In this document: positions 28,358-38,045 of the stretch, one piece after another
How positions within the stretch are numbered: the stretch's first letter is position 1
How the letters are laid out: the number at the start of each line of letters is the position of its first letter
NCBI RefSeq assembly: GCF_003203515.1
Contig: NZ_BGNG01000001.1
Coordinates: 62,001 to 126,000, forward strand
Reading direction: 5' to 3'
Origin: Glaciecola sp. KUL10
Lineage (GTDB): Bacteria; Pseudomonadota; Gammaproteobacteria; Enterobacterales; Alteromonadaceae
DNA: 64,000 nucleotides
Position numbers and translations under genes: made by a program
Notes under the pieces: model-generated
The model's database searches: none
Seen by the model: only the letters and a program-made list of their open reading frames with translations
Told to the model about the DNA's origin: nothing

Positions 28358-30157
28358 ATGTCTTCACCACTAGTCGATAAAATGGAAATGGATTTTCAGC
28401 TCTACCAGGTTTTAGATACTGAAGCCTTGTGTGATAAACCACGTTTTAGCGAACACAACAAAGAAACCTTTGACGCTATTTTAGAAACTGCGGATAGCAT
28501 CGCGACTGATTTGTTTTTGCCTCATAATCATTTGGCTGATAAAAATGAACCTACATTCGATGGTCATAAAGTATCAATGATGCCAGAAGTTAAGGTCGCA
28601 TTTGACGCTTTTTGCGATGCCGGCTTTATCGCTGGGCGTTACGATTTTGACGACGGTGGCATGCAGCTCCCTGAAGTTGTAATGACTGCCACGGCTGCTT
28701 ATTTTATGGCGGCAAACCCTTCTACCACTTCGTATCCATTCTTAACAGCGGCAGCTGCAAACGTAATTTGTCACTTTGCCAGTGATTCATTAAAACAAGC
28801 GTTTATGCCTAAAATGCTGACGGGCGAGTTTACGGGTACCATGGCCTTAACAGAGCCTCATGCAGGTTCATCATTGGCAGATATTACGACAACGGCTCAT
28901 CCGCAAGAAGACGGTACATATCGGTTAAAAGGTAGCAAACTATATATTTCTGGTGGTGAACACGAACTATCGAAGAATATTGTGCATTTAGTGCTGGCTA
29001 AAATACCAGGCGGCCCCGAGGGCGTTAAGGGTATTTCCTTGTTTGTTGTGCCTAAGTATCGTTTGGACGAAAATGGTCAGCCTGATCAACGCAACGACGT
29101 TACCTTAGCCGGTTTGATTCATAAATTAGGTTACCGCGGTACGACTTCAACAGCGTTAACGTTTGGTGAAAACGATGATTGTCATGGCTATTTAGTTGGA
29201 GAACCGCATTTTGGTTTACGCTACATGTTTATGATGATGAATGAAGCAAGAATCGGTGTTGGTTTTGGTGCAGCCATGATAGGTTATCGTGGTTATCAAT
29301 ACTCATTGGAATATGCAAAAGAGCGCACCCAAGGGCGTCACCCAATTCATGATAAGGGCAAGTCGGCCGCGCCGATCGCCTTACATGGTGACGTTAAGCG
29401 CATGCTACTTGCGCAAAAATCATATGCAGAGGGTGGGATGGCCTTGTGTTTATATGGTTCGCATCTTATTGACCGTATCAATACTTGTGAATCTGAAGAA
29501 GAAAAGACGCAATTATCAGAGATGCTTGATTTACTCACGCCTGTCTTGAAGGCATGGCCTTCTGAATTTGGTCCTAAAGCAAATGATTTAGGGATTCAAG
29601 TCTTGGGTGGCTCTGGTTATACCCGAGAGTACTACGCAGAGCAGTTTTGGCGTGATAATAGGCTTAATCCTATTCATGAAGGCACAAACGGTATACAAGC
29701 CTTAGATCTTACATTTAGAAAACTTTGGCAAAAAGGCGGTACTGGCTTAAAAATCTTGCAACAACATATGTTAGATGACTTTAAAAAGGCGAGTTTGCCT
29801 GAAAGCCAAAAACTGGTAGCTTCACTTCAGCCCTATTTGTCAGAACTGCATACGGTGCTTCAACATGTGGGTGCAAGCCTACAATCAGAAAAACAACTGA
29901 CATTGACCGCTAATGCGCAAGCATTGATGAATATCTTTGCCCAGATTGTAGTCAGCTGGATTTGGATCAGACAAGCATCTGCTGCCGAGCAAGCACTGCA
30001 AAAGTCAACAACCGAAAAAGAAACTGCTTTTTACAAAGGTAAAATTCAAGCCGCTAAGTATTTTGTAGAGTGGGAGCTACCTGCTGTAAAACGTGATGTT
30101 CAATTGTTAATGAGTGATAACGACGTATGTAGTGCGATGGACGTAGATTGGTTTTAG
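28358..30157 (+). CDS. Acyl-CoA dehydrogenase, DmdC/FadE5-like
   Basis: 599 residues, longer than classic acyl-CoA dehydrogenases (about 390) and matching the subgroup of 3-methylmercaptopropionyl-CoA dehydrogenase (DmdC). The FAD/substrate motif MALTEPHAGSSLADI lies near residues 165-179, and the GTNGIQALDL loop near 440 holds the catalytic region. The enzyme oxidises an acyl-CoA and passes electrons to ETF, encoded elsewhere in this window. The true chain or substrate is unknown. The SDR gene follows by 33 bp. Confidence 0.88.
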   Translation: MSSPLVDKMEMDFQLYQVLDTEALCDKPRFSEHNKETFDAILETADSIATDLFLPHNHLADKNEPTFDGHKVSMMPEVKVAFDAFCDAGFIAGRYDFDDGGMQLPEVVMTATAAYFMAANPSTTSYPFLTAAAANVICHFASDSLKQAFMPKMLTGEFTGTMALTEPHAGSSLADITTTAHPQEDGTYRLKGSKLYISGGEHELSKNIVHLVLAKIPGGPEGVKGISLFVVPKYRLDENGQPDQRNDVTLAGLIHKLGYRGTTSTALTFGENDDCHGYLVGEPHFGLRYMFMMMNEARIGVGFGAAMIGYRGYQYSLEYAKERTQGRHPIHDKGKSAAPIALHGDVKRMLLAQKSYAEGGMALCLYGSHLIDRINTCESEEEKTQLSEMLDLLTPVLKAWPSEFGPKANDLGIQVLGGSGYTREYYAEQFWRDNRLNPIHEGTNGIQALDLTFRKLWQKGGTGLKILQQHMLDDFKKASLPESQKLVASLQPYLSELHTVLQHVGASLQSEKQLTLTANAQALMNIFAQIVVSWIWIRQASAAEQALQKSTTEKETAFYKGKIQAAKYFVEWELPAVKRDVQLLMSDNDVCSAMDVDWF

Positions 30158-30190
30158 TCCAACCACGTGAAATTTTGAAAAGGAAAAAGA

Positions 30191-30952
30191 ATGAAAGATT
30201 TGTTTGATTTAACTGGGAAAGTAGCGGTTGTAACGGGGGCGAGTAGAGGGATCGGTGAATCGATAGCTCGACTACTTGCGAGCAAAGGCGCACATGTGAT
30301 TGTATCTAGCCGTAAGATTGACGGATGTGAAGCAGTCGCGAGCAGCATTCGAGAAGCAGGCCATCAAGCCACTGCTTTTGCATGTCACGTGGGTGAAATG
30401 GAACAAATAACGGCACTTTTTGAACATGTTAAAAGTGAATTCGGCAAAGTTGACATTTTGGTGAACAACGCTGCAGCGAACCCTTATTTTGGTCATATTC
30501 TAGATACTGACCTCGCGGCTTATCAGAAAACAGTGGACGTGAATGTACGCGGCTATTTCTTTATGTCGATTGAAGCTGGAAAGATGATGAAAGAGCAGGG
30601 CGGCGGAGTGATTTTAAATACTGCGTCGGTAAACGGGGTATCGCCAGGTGATATGCAGGGTATTTACTCGATCACAAAAGCAGCCGTGATCAGCATGACT
30701 AAATCATTCGCAAAAGAATGTGGCCCGCTTAATATTAGAGTGAACGCTTTACTTCCTGGCTTAACCGATACCAAGTTTGCTTCGGCATTGACGACTAACG
30801 ATGCTATATTAAAGCATGCCCTTAAGGTGATTCCACTTGGGCGAGTTGCAGACCCTGACGAAATGGCAGGTACTGTATTATATTTATGTTCTGATGCATC
30901 AAGTTATACAACAGGTGCAGCAGTGGTTGTCGATGGAGGCATGTTAGCTTAA
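30191..30952 (+). CDS. Short-chain dehydrogenase/reductase
   Basis: 253 residues, classical SDR. The NAD(P) loop TGASRGIG lies near residues 16-23, NNAA near 91, and the active-site Tyr-x3-Lys (YSITK) near 156. The N-terminal MKDLFDLTGKVAVVTG is typical of 3-oxoacyl reductase-like members. Its placement after the acyl-CoA dehydrogenase suggests the same acyl degradation route. The stop overlaps the next start (TAATG). Confidence 0.9.
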   Translation: MKDLFDLTGKVAVVTGASRGIGESIARLLASKGAHVIVSSRKIDGCEAVASSIREAGHQATAFACHVGEMEQITALFEHVKSEFGKVDILVNNAAANPYFGHILDTDLAAYQKTVDVNVRGYFFMSIEAGKMMKEQGGGVILNTASVNGVSPGDMQGIYSITKAAVISMTKSFAKECGPLNIRVNALLPGLTDTKFASALTTNDAILKHALKVIPLGRVADPDEMAGTVLYLCSDASSYTTGAAVVVDGGMLA

Positions 30953-31395
30953 TGCATATTTGGGTGGATGCGGACGCTTGTCCAGTAGTAGTTAGAGAGA
31001 TTATTTACAAGGCAAGCCAGCGTACTTTAGTACCTGTTACAATGGTTGCTAATCAGCATATTCCCGTGCCACCCAACCAACATATCAATAGCTTACGCGT
31101 ATCAAGTGGCTTTGATGTCGCAGACGATGAAATTGTAGTGCGATGTCAGCCCGGTGATTTAGTCGTGACAAATGATATCCCGCTTGCCGCTGAAGTGATT
31201 GAAAAAAATGTTGCAGCGATTAGCTTCAAAGGAAACGCGTACGAAAAGGATACAATAAAAGCTACCTTAACTATGCGAGATTTTATGGACACCATTAGAG
31301 CGAGTGGAGAGCATACGGGTGGACCCAAAGCTTTTAGTGCGAAAGATAAAATGAATTTTGCGAATCAACTAGATCGGTGGTTGGCCTCAAGTTAG
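30952..31395 (+). CDS. UPF0178 family protein (YaiI/YqxD)
   Basis: 147 residues, full length for UPF0178. It opens with the acidic WVDADACPVVVRE segment, and carries VVTNDIPLAAEVI near 70-82 and RDFMDTIR near 107. The fold resembles PIN-like nucleases, with conserved aspartates that may bind metal. The function is not established. It is translationally coupled to the SDR, though the family occurs in many unrelated contexts. Confidence 0.92.
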   Translation: MHIWVDADACPVVVREIIYKASQRTLVPVTMVANQHIPVPPNQHINSLRVSSGFDVADDEIVVRCQPGDLVVTNDIPLAAEVIEKNVAAISFKGNAYEKDTIKATLTMRDFMDTIRASGEHTGGPKAFSAKDKMNFANQLDRWLASS

Positions 31396-31396
31396 C

Positions 31397-32527
31397 CTAC
31401 ACAACGGATAATGTAGACTTATTACCGACAGTAGGCAATGTCATATTTCTTCCCATACCCTTAGCTTGATACAAGTATTGATCGGCAACATTGATTGAAT
31501 AGTCAATGGTGCTTTCAAGTGAAACTTGCTTCACGCCAAAGCTTAGTGTCGTTTTGATTTCAGAATGTTCATGGGTAAATGTGGCATCTTGAACCAGGGC
31601 TCTAATTTTTTCGGCAATTGCAAATGCCTCTCTTCCATCCGTTTCTGGCAGTAAAAATAGAAACTCCTCTCCTCCCCATCTAGCAATTTTATCTTGCTGT
31701 CTTAGATTGGTAGTTAGTAATTTCGATAATTCAACCAATACCACGTCTCCAGCGTCGTGACCGTGTTGGTCGTTTATTTTTTTAAAGTAATCAATATCGC
31801 AAAGTAGAATACTCATCGGTAAACCACTTCGCTTTGAACGATTAAACTCATGAACTAAAAACTCTTTCATGCCTCTTCTATTTGGAAGGTTGGTGAGAGG
31901 GTCATGCATTGCTTGCTGCTCGAATTGATCGCTTAGTGACTGAATGCGTTCAATAGATTTATGCCGACTAAACTCATAAAATCCAAACAGTAAGGCTACC
32001 GTTAAAAATGAGTAATAAAAACGAGATTTAAAGTCATTGTCATATTGTGTTGCACCAATCAGGGTATCAGGAACAAACAAAATAAAGGCTACTAAAAACG
32101 CAAATAGTAGAAGCTGTATAGCGCCACTTTTCAACCCACCAAAGAAAAAAACGACCGGTGGGACGATATATACCCAAAGTGGTCCTGTATTGTTGTGACC
32201 GCCCGTGTAAAGTAAGTAAATCATTAAGATTAATAAACAATACAAAATAATGTTGGCCGATATACGGTGGGTTGGGTGTTTAGTTCTGTGCTGAAAACCA
32301 TTGATACAATGTGCAAAAAAGAATAATCCACTTGCACAAAGAAGAGAAAGCCCCAGCAGCGTATCGCTCCTTAAAAATGCGCTCAATGCCATTAAAAAGG
32401 TAATCGAATACCCAATCATTGCAAAAAGATTTGCAACGACTATTTGTTGGTTTGCTTCAGAGTGCTTCTCTGAAGTCGTCCCAATATTCAAGCTGCGAAT
32501 TAACAGGGCTGATATAAACTTCAACAT
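31397..32527 (-). CDS. Membrane-bound diguanylate cyclase
   Basis: 376 residues. The N-terminal half has about six membrane helices (roughly 30-200) forming a sensor, and the C-terminal half is a GGDEF domain (about 205-365). It contains the DPLTNLPNRRG opening, the catalytic signature GGEEF, and an RQQD inhibitory site five residues upstream, so product inhibition by c-di-GMP is expected. It is convergent with the UPF0178 gene, ending 1 bp away. Confidence 0.94.
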   Translation of the reverse strand: MLKFISALLIRSLNIGTTSEKHSEANQQIVVANLFAMIGYSITFLMALSAFLRSDTLLGLSLLCASGLFFFAHCINGFQHRTKHPTHRISANIILYCLLILMIYLLYTGGHNNTGPLWVYIVPPVVFFFGGLKSGAIQLLLFAFLVAFILFVPDTLIGATQYDNDFKSRFYYSFLTVALLFGFYEFSRHKSIERIQSLSDQFEQQAMHDPLTNLPNRRGMKEFLVHEFNRSKRSGLPMSILLCDIDYFKKINDQHGHDAGDVVLVELSKLLTTNLRQQDKIARWGGEEFLFLLPETDGREAFAIAEKIRALVQDATFTHEHSEIKTTLSFGVKQVSLESTIDYSINVADQYLYQAKGMGRNMTLPTVGNKSTLSVV

Positions 32528-32774
32528 GGACTATCCATAAAATTTGGCAAACATATGGTTTTTAATTTTTATACACAACACAGAATATGCTCAATTTCGC
32601 TTCAAAGATAACGCGTATTGGCATGTGTAAATCTTTACATGATGAAATATGACACCATGTATTTAAAGTTGCTATATTTTAGTTAATATAATGTTATAAA
32701 AAGCTATACCTATGAGTTGCTCGTGAGTGTTGTATATGGTAGGAGTTATTGAAAGTTTGATGTGAGACGGTGAT
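32528..32774. other. Intergenic stretch without recognised gene
   Basis: AT-rich spacer upstream of the diguanylate cyclase, which presumably holds its promoter. I see no ORF with a ribosome site and no strong hairpin other than the terminator at its right end. Confidence 0.5.
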
Positions 32775-32804
32775 AAAAAAGGCTTCTAAATAAGAAGCCT
32801 TTTT
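32775..32804 (-). terminator. Rho-independent terminator after the aminotransferase
   Basis: A 7-bp stem GGCTTCT/AGAAGCC with a 5-base loop, flanked by A- and T-tracts, so it works in either direction. It lies just past the stop of the minus-strand aminotransferase. Confidence 0.9.
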
Positions 32805-32830
32805 GCGTCAACAAAAGAAGTATGAAATGT

Positions 32831-34024
32831 TTATAGAACGCCAGCTATGGCAGCCGCTAATGTTTCTACATTGTTGTGGTTAATACCTGCAATGTTCACT
32901 CTGCTAGAATCAACAAAGTAGACGCTATTTTCCTTGCGCAGTTTCTGTACCTGTTCTGGTGAAATACACAAGTATGAGAACATTCCTTTTTGGTCATTCA
33001 CAAAACTAAAGTCTTTACTCGCGTTTTGTTTTGCTAAATTGTCGACTAATAAAGCTCTGAGTTGAATCATTCGCTCACGCATTTCTGTGACTTCGCTCTG
33101 CCATAATTGATTCAATGAAGTATCCGCTAAAATAATATCTACTAGTGCACCGCCGTATGAAGGTGGCATTGAATAAATACCACGCGCGACTGACTGAATT
33201 TGTGATTGTACAATTTGCTTTGTTTCTGAATTGCTAGAGATAATAGCCGCTAGGCCAACACGTTCGCGATAAAGCCCAAAATTCTTACTACATGAAGCTG
33301 CTATTAAACACTCTGGTACGTTTTCAGCTATTAATCTGATGCCGTAAGCGTCTTCTTCCAAGCCAACACCAAAACCTTGGTAAGCAACATCGATAAACGG
33401 AATAAAGCCGATTTTTAGTGCTGCGTCTTTCACTACGTGCCATTGTTCTTTAGTCAGATCAGCCCCTGTTGGGTTGTGACAGCAACCGTGAAGTAATACA
33501 ACATCACCGGCTTTTACTTCGGTATTGATACACGCCATCATTTCGTCAAATTTGATGCTTGCCTGAGCTTTGTCAAAGTATGGATATGTAGCCAACTCAA
33601 GTCCGGCATTTCCGATTAATGGAATGTGGTTTGCCCATGTTGGATCGCTTACCCAGACTTTTGTGTCAGCATTAGTTCGCTTAAGCAATTCGGCTAAAAT
33701 TCTCAATGCGCCACAACCGCCTGGTGCTTGAACAGCAGCAACACGGCCATCTTTAATCACTGAACTTTGCTGACCCAAAATAAGCCCGAGCATGCCGTCA
33801 ATAAAACCTTGTACACCCTGAGGAGTGATATAAACTTTTGATGTTTCTGAGGCTAGCAGTCGACTTTGAGCTTCAGCGACCGCTTTTAAAATCGGTGTAT
33901 TACCGTTTTCGTCTTTATATACACCCACACCAAGGTCGATTTTTGATGGATTAGTATCCTGTTTAAAGGCAGCAGAGAGACCAAGGATAGGATCGGGAGC
34001 AATGGCAGGTAGTTGTTCAAACAC
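32831..34024 (-). CDS. Aspartate/aromatic aminotransferase (class I, AspC/TyrB)
   Basis: 397 residues, standard for this class I subgroup. It opens MFEQLPAIAPDPILGLSAAF, with LGVGVYKDENGNTP near 31-44, GCCHNPTGADLT near 184-195, and the PLP-lysine segment ASCSKNFGLYRERVG near 243-257. It is a cytoplasmic PLP enzyme exchanging amino groups between 2-oxoglutarate and aspartate or aromatic amino acids. AspC versus TyrB cannot be settled by eye. Confidence 0.93.
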   Translation of the reverse strand: MFEQLPAIAPDPILGLSAAFKQDTNPSKIDLGVGVYKDENGNTPILKAVAEAQSRLLASETSKVYITPQGVQGFIDGMLGLILGQQSSVIKDGRVAAVQAPGGCGALRILAELLKRTNADTKVWVSDPTWANHIPLIGNAGLELATYPYFDKAQASIKFDEMMACINTEVKAGDVVLLHGCCHNPTGADLTKEQWHVVKDAALKIGFIPFIDVAYQGFGVGLEEDAYGIRLIAENVPECLIAASCSKNFGLYRERVGLAAIISSNSETKQIVQSQIQSVARGIYSMPPSYGGALVDIILADTSLNQLWQSEVTEMRERMIQLRALLVDNLAKQNASKDFSFVNDQKGMFSYLCISPEQVQKLRKENSVYFVDSSRVNIAGINHNNVETLAAAIAGVL

Positions 34025-34186
34025 AGTATTTCCTCAAATAACAGCAAAAGAATGATTTTCAGCGCGCATTATGCCAGTTTTAGTTTTTAATTCGAGTAAA
34101 TTTAGCGAAAATATTTATAATTATGAAAATATATTCAAATTAAGTGAAATATTATTCATTTATCAAAAAGAATGGAGAGAGTAGCA

Positions 34187-34963
34187 TCAAATATTGAAAC
34201 TAAACATTTGACTGTTTTCTCTATCACCAGATGAATTAAAAACTCGCTCTTCCCAATTGACATTTCGATGTTGGTCAAGCGTAAGTAGGGTTGATGAACG
34301 CGTACCATAAGTTTCACCTTTTATAAAAATTGATGAAAGTTGTCGTTCCCATTCAATTGGAACACCCGTTTGCGGCAGAGTAGCGTCATCTGCCTTTTCC
34401 TTGTCAGCAAGAATGTCGAAGAGCCTATTTTTATCCAGCGGGCCGGTTTCTTTGCAAGCATTAGCTAGCGCATCTCTTCCTTTCATGATTTTAGGCCAAG
34501 GACTGTCTAAGTTATCATTCGATAAACCAAAGACACCATCTTCTAAGTGAATAAAAGAATCTTCAAAATTATTGTAGACATACAAGTTATCAAGTTGGCC
34601 GAACAAGAGGTTATAACCATTAAAAAACGCTCTTTGCTGACCAATTTCTTGTCGATAAGACTTTTCAGATGCGCTTGGTTCACACGTACCTTTTAGCCAG
34701 TCTAACACTAAATTTCCACGCGTAATTGCATTGTCAACTTCTCTGCCTGGCGCTCTAATATTCGTAAGTGCGGCGACTCTACCTAACTTACTAACACCCA
34801 TCCATGTACCACCCGCTTGAAGATCTTTTCCGGCAAGTATTTGAGGGGCATCATCCCAATATGCGGAAATTGCAGTCGGCCTTTGGTGAAATTCATCGCG
34901 ATTAGCTGCAATGATTAGAGGGTAGTCGGGGTGTTGGTTAACTGCGATAAACAAAATGCACAT
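34187..34963 (-). CDS. NRDE (TANGO2-like) family protein
   Basis: 258 residues beginning MCILFIAVNQHPDYPLIIAANRDE, which contains the name-giving NRDE motif near residues 20-23 right behind the N-terminal Cys2. These proteins resemble N-terminal-nucleophile hydrolases with Cys2 as a possible nucleophile after Met removal. The eukaryotic homologue TANGO2 has been linked to heme and lipid handling; the bacterial role is unclear. Confidence 0.88.
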   Translation of the reverse strand: MCILFIAVNQHPDYPLIIAANRDEFHQRPTAISAYWDDAPQILAGKDLQAGGTWMGVSKLGRVAALTNIRAPGREVDNAITRGNLVLDWLKGTCEPSASEKSYRQEIGQQRAFFNGYNLLFGQLDNLYVYNNFEDSFIHLEDGVFGLSNDNLDSPWPKIMKGRDALANACKETGPLDKNRLFDILADKEKADDATLPQTGVPIEWERQLSSIFIKGETYGTRSSTLLTLDQHRNVNWEERVFNSSGDRENSQMFSFNI

Positions 34964-35184
34964 CTAGGTTCAAGCATCCTTTTTAATTAATAAAAATAGC
35001 TGTAAAAGCATAACTTAAGTTAGTTTTTTATAGTTGAGTGAGCAATCGATCCAAGCAACTATGGTATTATCCTAATCATAAGTCAATTTGACGAGTGGCG
35101 ATTTCAATAATCAAAAAATCTGATTCTTAGTCTGCCTTTATCTAATCGACGTTTTAATACACTGATATATAGAGACCTGCATTT

Positions 35185-36438
35185 GTGAAAAAGCTTTCCT
35201 TTGAAACCAAATTAGTACATGCCGATAGAAAACTAAATAAACCTGAACACGGCGCAGTGCATTCATCAACTAACAACTCAGTTTTATTTGAATTTGATGA
35301 TGTGGCTGATTTAGAGGCAGTTTTTCAAGGTAAAAAGGTGGGGCATGTCTATTCAAGATCTTCCTCTTCAACCGTTGTAAGCTTGCAAACAGTGTTAAAT
35401 GATTTAGAGGGCGGTGTGGGTGCTGTCTGTTTTTCCACGGGGATGGCAGCCATAAGTGCCATGTTCTTTTCTTTGCTTAGAACAGGTGACCACATCATTG
35501 TGAGTCAATTTTTGTTTGGCAACACACGCAGCTTTATGGAAACACTCAAAGGCTTTGGTATTCAAATTAGTTTTGTTGATGTCAGTCGTGCAGATCATAT
35601 ACAAGCTGCTGTTAAAAAAAATACTAGACTCTTGTTTTGCGAAAGCATTGCCAATCCAGTGACTCAAGTTGCTGATTTAAAGACCATTGGTAACATTTGT
35701 GAGCACAATGGGATTATATTTGCGCTAGATAATACGATGACGCCCAGTGCTTTATTGGATGCAAATTCGGTAAAAGCCTCATTACTGATCACTTCTTTAA
35801 CCAAGTATGTTGCAGGGCATGGATCAGTGTTGGGTGGTGTTTTGGTTGATATGGGGAGCTTTGATTGGACTGAATATCAAAATATAAGCGAACACTACAA
35901 AGTCAGCGACACCGCGCAATGGGGGCTTACTCAAATTAAAAAAAGAGGCCTACGTGACATGGGGGCAACACTTGCCCCAGAAGCGGCCGCTCAAGTTGCT
36001 ATTGGTTTGGAAACAATGACCATGCGGTTGCATAAAACATGCAACAATGCATTAGCCCTCGCACAATTTTTGTCAGCATTACCGCAAGTCAAAACTGTTC
36101 ATTACCCAGGGCTTCCTGAGCATCCTCAACATCAACGCGCAACCGAATTATTCACATCAGGTATGTGCGGCGGCATTCTTAGTTTTACTTTAGCAGACAA
36201 GGTCGACCTGCGAACATTTTTAAACGATCTAGAGCTTGTGATTAGTGCAACTCATTTGGGTGATACGCGCACTTTAGCCTTACCTGTCGCCACAACGATT
36301 TTCTATGAAAATGGCCTAGAGGAGCGAATCAAAATGGGGATTGATGAGTCTCTGATAAGGCTGTCAGTCGGTATAGAAAATATAGAAGACTTACAAAACG
36401 ATTTTTCACAGGCATTTAAAAAACAGTCTCTCCAATGA
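35185..36438 (+). CDS. Cystathionine gamma-synthase family PLP enzyme
   Basis: 417 residues from GTG. The Cys/Met-metabolism PLP fold is clear: VYSRSSSSTVVSLQ near 53-66, FSTGMAAISAM near 81-91, DNTMTPS near 181, and the PLP lysine in SLTKYVAGHG near 205-214. The family includes cystathionine synthases and lyases, O-acetylhomoserine sulfhydrylase and methionine gamma-lyase, and exact activity cannot be read. I saw no MetJ boxes upstream. Confidence 0.88.
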   Translation: MKKLSFETKLVHADRKLNKPEHGAVHSSTNNSVLFEFDDVADLEAVFQGKKVGHVYSRSSSSTVVSLQTVLNDLEGGVGAVCFSTGMAAISAMFFSLLRTGDHIIVSQFLFGNTRSFMETLKGFGIQISFVDVSRADHIQAAVKKNTRLLFCESIANPVTQVADLKTIGNICEHNGIIFALDNTMTPSALLDANSVKASLLITSLTKYVAGHGSVLGGVLVDMGSFDWTEYQNISEHYKVSDTAQWGLTQIKKRGLRDMGATLAPEAAAQVAIGLETMTMRLHKTCNNALALAQFLSALPQVKTVHYPGLPEHPQHQRATELFTSGMCGGILSFTLADKVDLRTFLNDLELVISATHLGDTRTLALPVATTIFYENGLEERIKMGIDESLIRLSVGIENIEDLQNDFSQAFKKQSLQ

Positions 36439-36578
36439 GTAACATGCTTTTTCAAGCGTTCACCTGCTGATTAATGTTCTAAAAAATAGAAAGCTTTACT
36501 CTAATTTTAGCGATTTTATTTTAAAAATCTGAACTTATACTGATAAACATCAAAATAAAGTGTTTATTGGAGATATTT

Positions 36579-37184
36579 ATGAAAAACGTATTAGTAATAA
36601 CTGCTAGCTTAAATGGTGCATCAGGTAACTCGGTAAAGTTAGCCAAACAATTTATTGAAAAACTAAATGCAAAAAACGAGCATATTGTTGAAAATCTTGA
36701 TTTAGCAAACGAAGATTTACCTCATCTAAGTCAGTCAGAAATGGCCGCGTGGGGAGTTGATGAGGAAGCTCGAAATGAACAAGAAGCTACTTTGGCTTCG
36801 ATTTCTGATGGGTATATTTCGCGTATCAAGCAGGCTGATTTAATCGTGTTGGCATTGCCAATGTATAACTTTGATAGTCCATCTGTAGTAAAAGCGTTTT
36901 TTGACCGATTAGCGCGCGCGGGAGTGACATTTTCATACAGTGAAAATGGCCCTATTGGTTTGATTGAGGGAAAAAAGGCAGTTGTTATCTTTGCGCGAGG
37001 TGGAGCTTATCAAGGAACGCCGATGGACACTCAAACTCCATATGTTAAAAATTTCCTTGGATTCATTGGTATTAAAGATGTGGAAGTTACCTATGCAGAG
37101 GGCTTAGCCATGGGCGAAGAATCAGCAAAAGCAGCTCTTTCAAAAATTAATGAGGAATTTTTGGAACTAATTGAAAAATTGTAG
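36579..37184 (+). CDS. azoR: FMN-dependent NADH-azoreductase (AzoR)
   Basis: 201 residues from ATG 36579 (GGAG upstream; a TTG 12 bp earlier is not preferred). A flavodoxin-like fold with SLNGASGNSVKLA near 10-22 at the FMN phosphate, PMYNFDSPSVVKAFFDRL near 95-112, and FARGGAYQG near 139-147. It is a cytoplasmic dimer reducing azo compounds and quinones with NAD(P)H. It is a single gene with its own terminator. Confidence 0.9.
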   Translation: MKNVLVITASLNGASGNSVKLAKQFIEKLNAKNEHIVENLDLANEDLPHLSQSEMAAWGVDEEARNEQEATLASISDGYISRIKQADLIVLALPMYNFDSPSVVKAFFDRLARAGVTFSYSENGPIGLIEGKKAVVIFARGGAYQGTPMDTQTPYVKNFLGFIGIKDVEVTYAEGLAMGEESAKAALSKINEEFLELIEKL

Positions 37185-37257
37185 GACTAATCTGTTACTA
37201 GTGGTTACGTGTAGAGCATTGTAGACCAATAGTGTGTTCCTAGTTGAGTGTGCTTAT

Positions 37258-37287
37258 AGCCCCGCCATTGTTGCGGGGCTTTTTTTT
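37258..37287. terminator. Strong Rho-independent terminator
   Basis: An 8-bp stem AGCCCCGC/GCGGGGCT with a 7-base loop, then eight T. It lies between the convergent azoR and glutathione peroxidase genes; the T-run favours the plus strand (azoR). Confidence 0.93.
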
Positions 37288-37316
37288 ACAAGTTCAAAAG
37301 GCATACAATCGAAAGC

Positions 37317-37862
37317 CTAGTCCATTGCAAGTGCCGTCTTAATATCATTTACAAACGCTTTGTCATCAGGTTTGGTAAATGACCCGTAAGATTCGACCAC
37401 TTCGCCATGTTTATCTACTAAATATTTGTAGAAATTCCACTTTGGTGCAGTGCCTGCTTTCTCTGCCAACTTCGCATACAAAGGATCAGCATTATCACCC
37501 TTCACAGAAAGTGGCTCGAACATAGGAAATTGCACACCATAGGTCAGTTCACATACTTCAGCCGTTTTGCTCTCATCACCATGTTCTTGGTTAAAGTCAT
37601 TTGATGGAAAGCCTAACACAACAAATCCGTCGTCTTTGTATTCGGAGTATAGTTTTTCAAGCCCCTCAAATTGCGGAGTAAAACCGCATTTACTGGCGGT
37701 GTTAACAAACAGTATTGTCTTTCCTTTATATGCTTCACACATGTTAACGGTTTCTTGAGAGTTAAGTTTTCGTTTCATGTGTTTAAGCAACTCAGGGCAC
37801 TCGGCAGCAGTTGCACTGGCAGCTGAGATAAGCAGACTTAACATCAATACATATTTTTTCAT
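37317..37862 (-). CDS. Periplasmic glutathione peroxidase
   Basis: 181 residues with a signal peptide ending near residue 20 (ATAA-E). The peroxidatic residue is Cys59 (NTASKCGFTPQ), the glutamine-bearing loop FPSNDFNQE is near 99-107, and WNFYKYLVD near 151 completes the site, so it is the Cys (not selenocysteine) type. These enzymes often use thioredoxin rather than glutathione. Export suggests a role against peroxides outside the cytoplasm. Confidence 0.93.
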   Translation of the reverse strand: MKKYVLMLSLLISAASATAAECPELLKHMKRKLNSQETVNMCEAYKGKTILFVNTASKCGFTPQFEGLEKLYSEYKDDGFVVLGFPSNDFNQEHGDESKTAEVCELTYGVQFPMFEPLSVKGDNADPLYAKLAEKAGTAPKWNFYKYLVDKHGEVVESYGSFTKPDDKAFVNDIKTALAMD

Positions 37863-38045
37863 CGGTCGCTTCCTACTCTTTTAATAGCGGTCATTTTGAT
37901 TAACTTAATAATAACGGTAGTTTATTCGCTTTCTTATACTTATTATTATGAGTGTTGATCACTGTTTTAGCTTTCAGTGTAAAAAAGAAATACATAAATC
38001 AACATACCTAATATAACGGTAAACCTAACGATTAAGAACATAAAA

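Noticed and set aside
34964-35184. MetJ boxes or SAM riboswitch ahead of the cystathionine synthase-family gene
   Set aside because: No repeated AGACGTCT-like units and no recognisable riboswitch core were seen.
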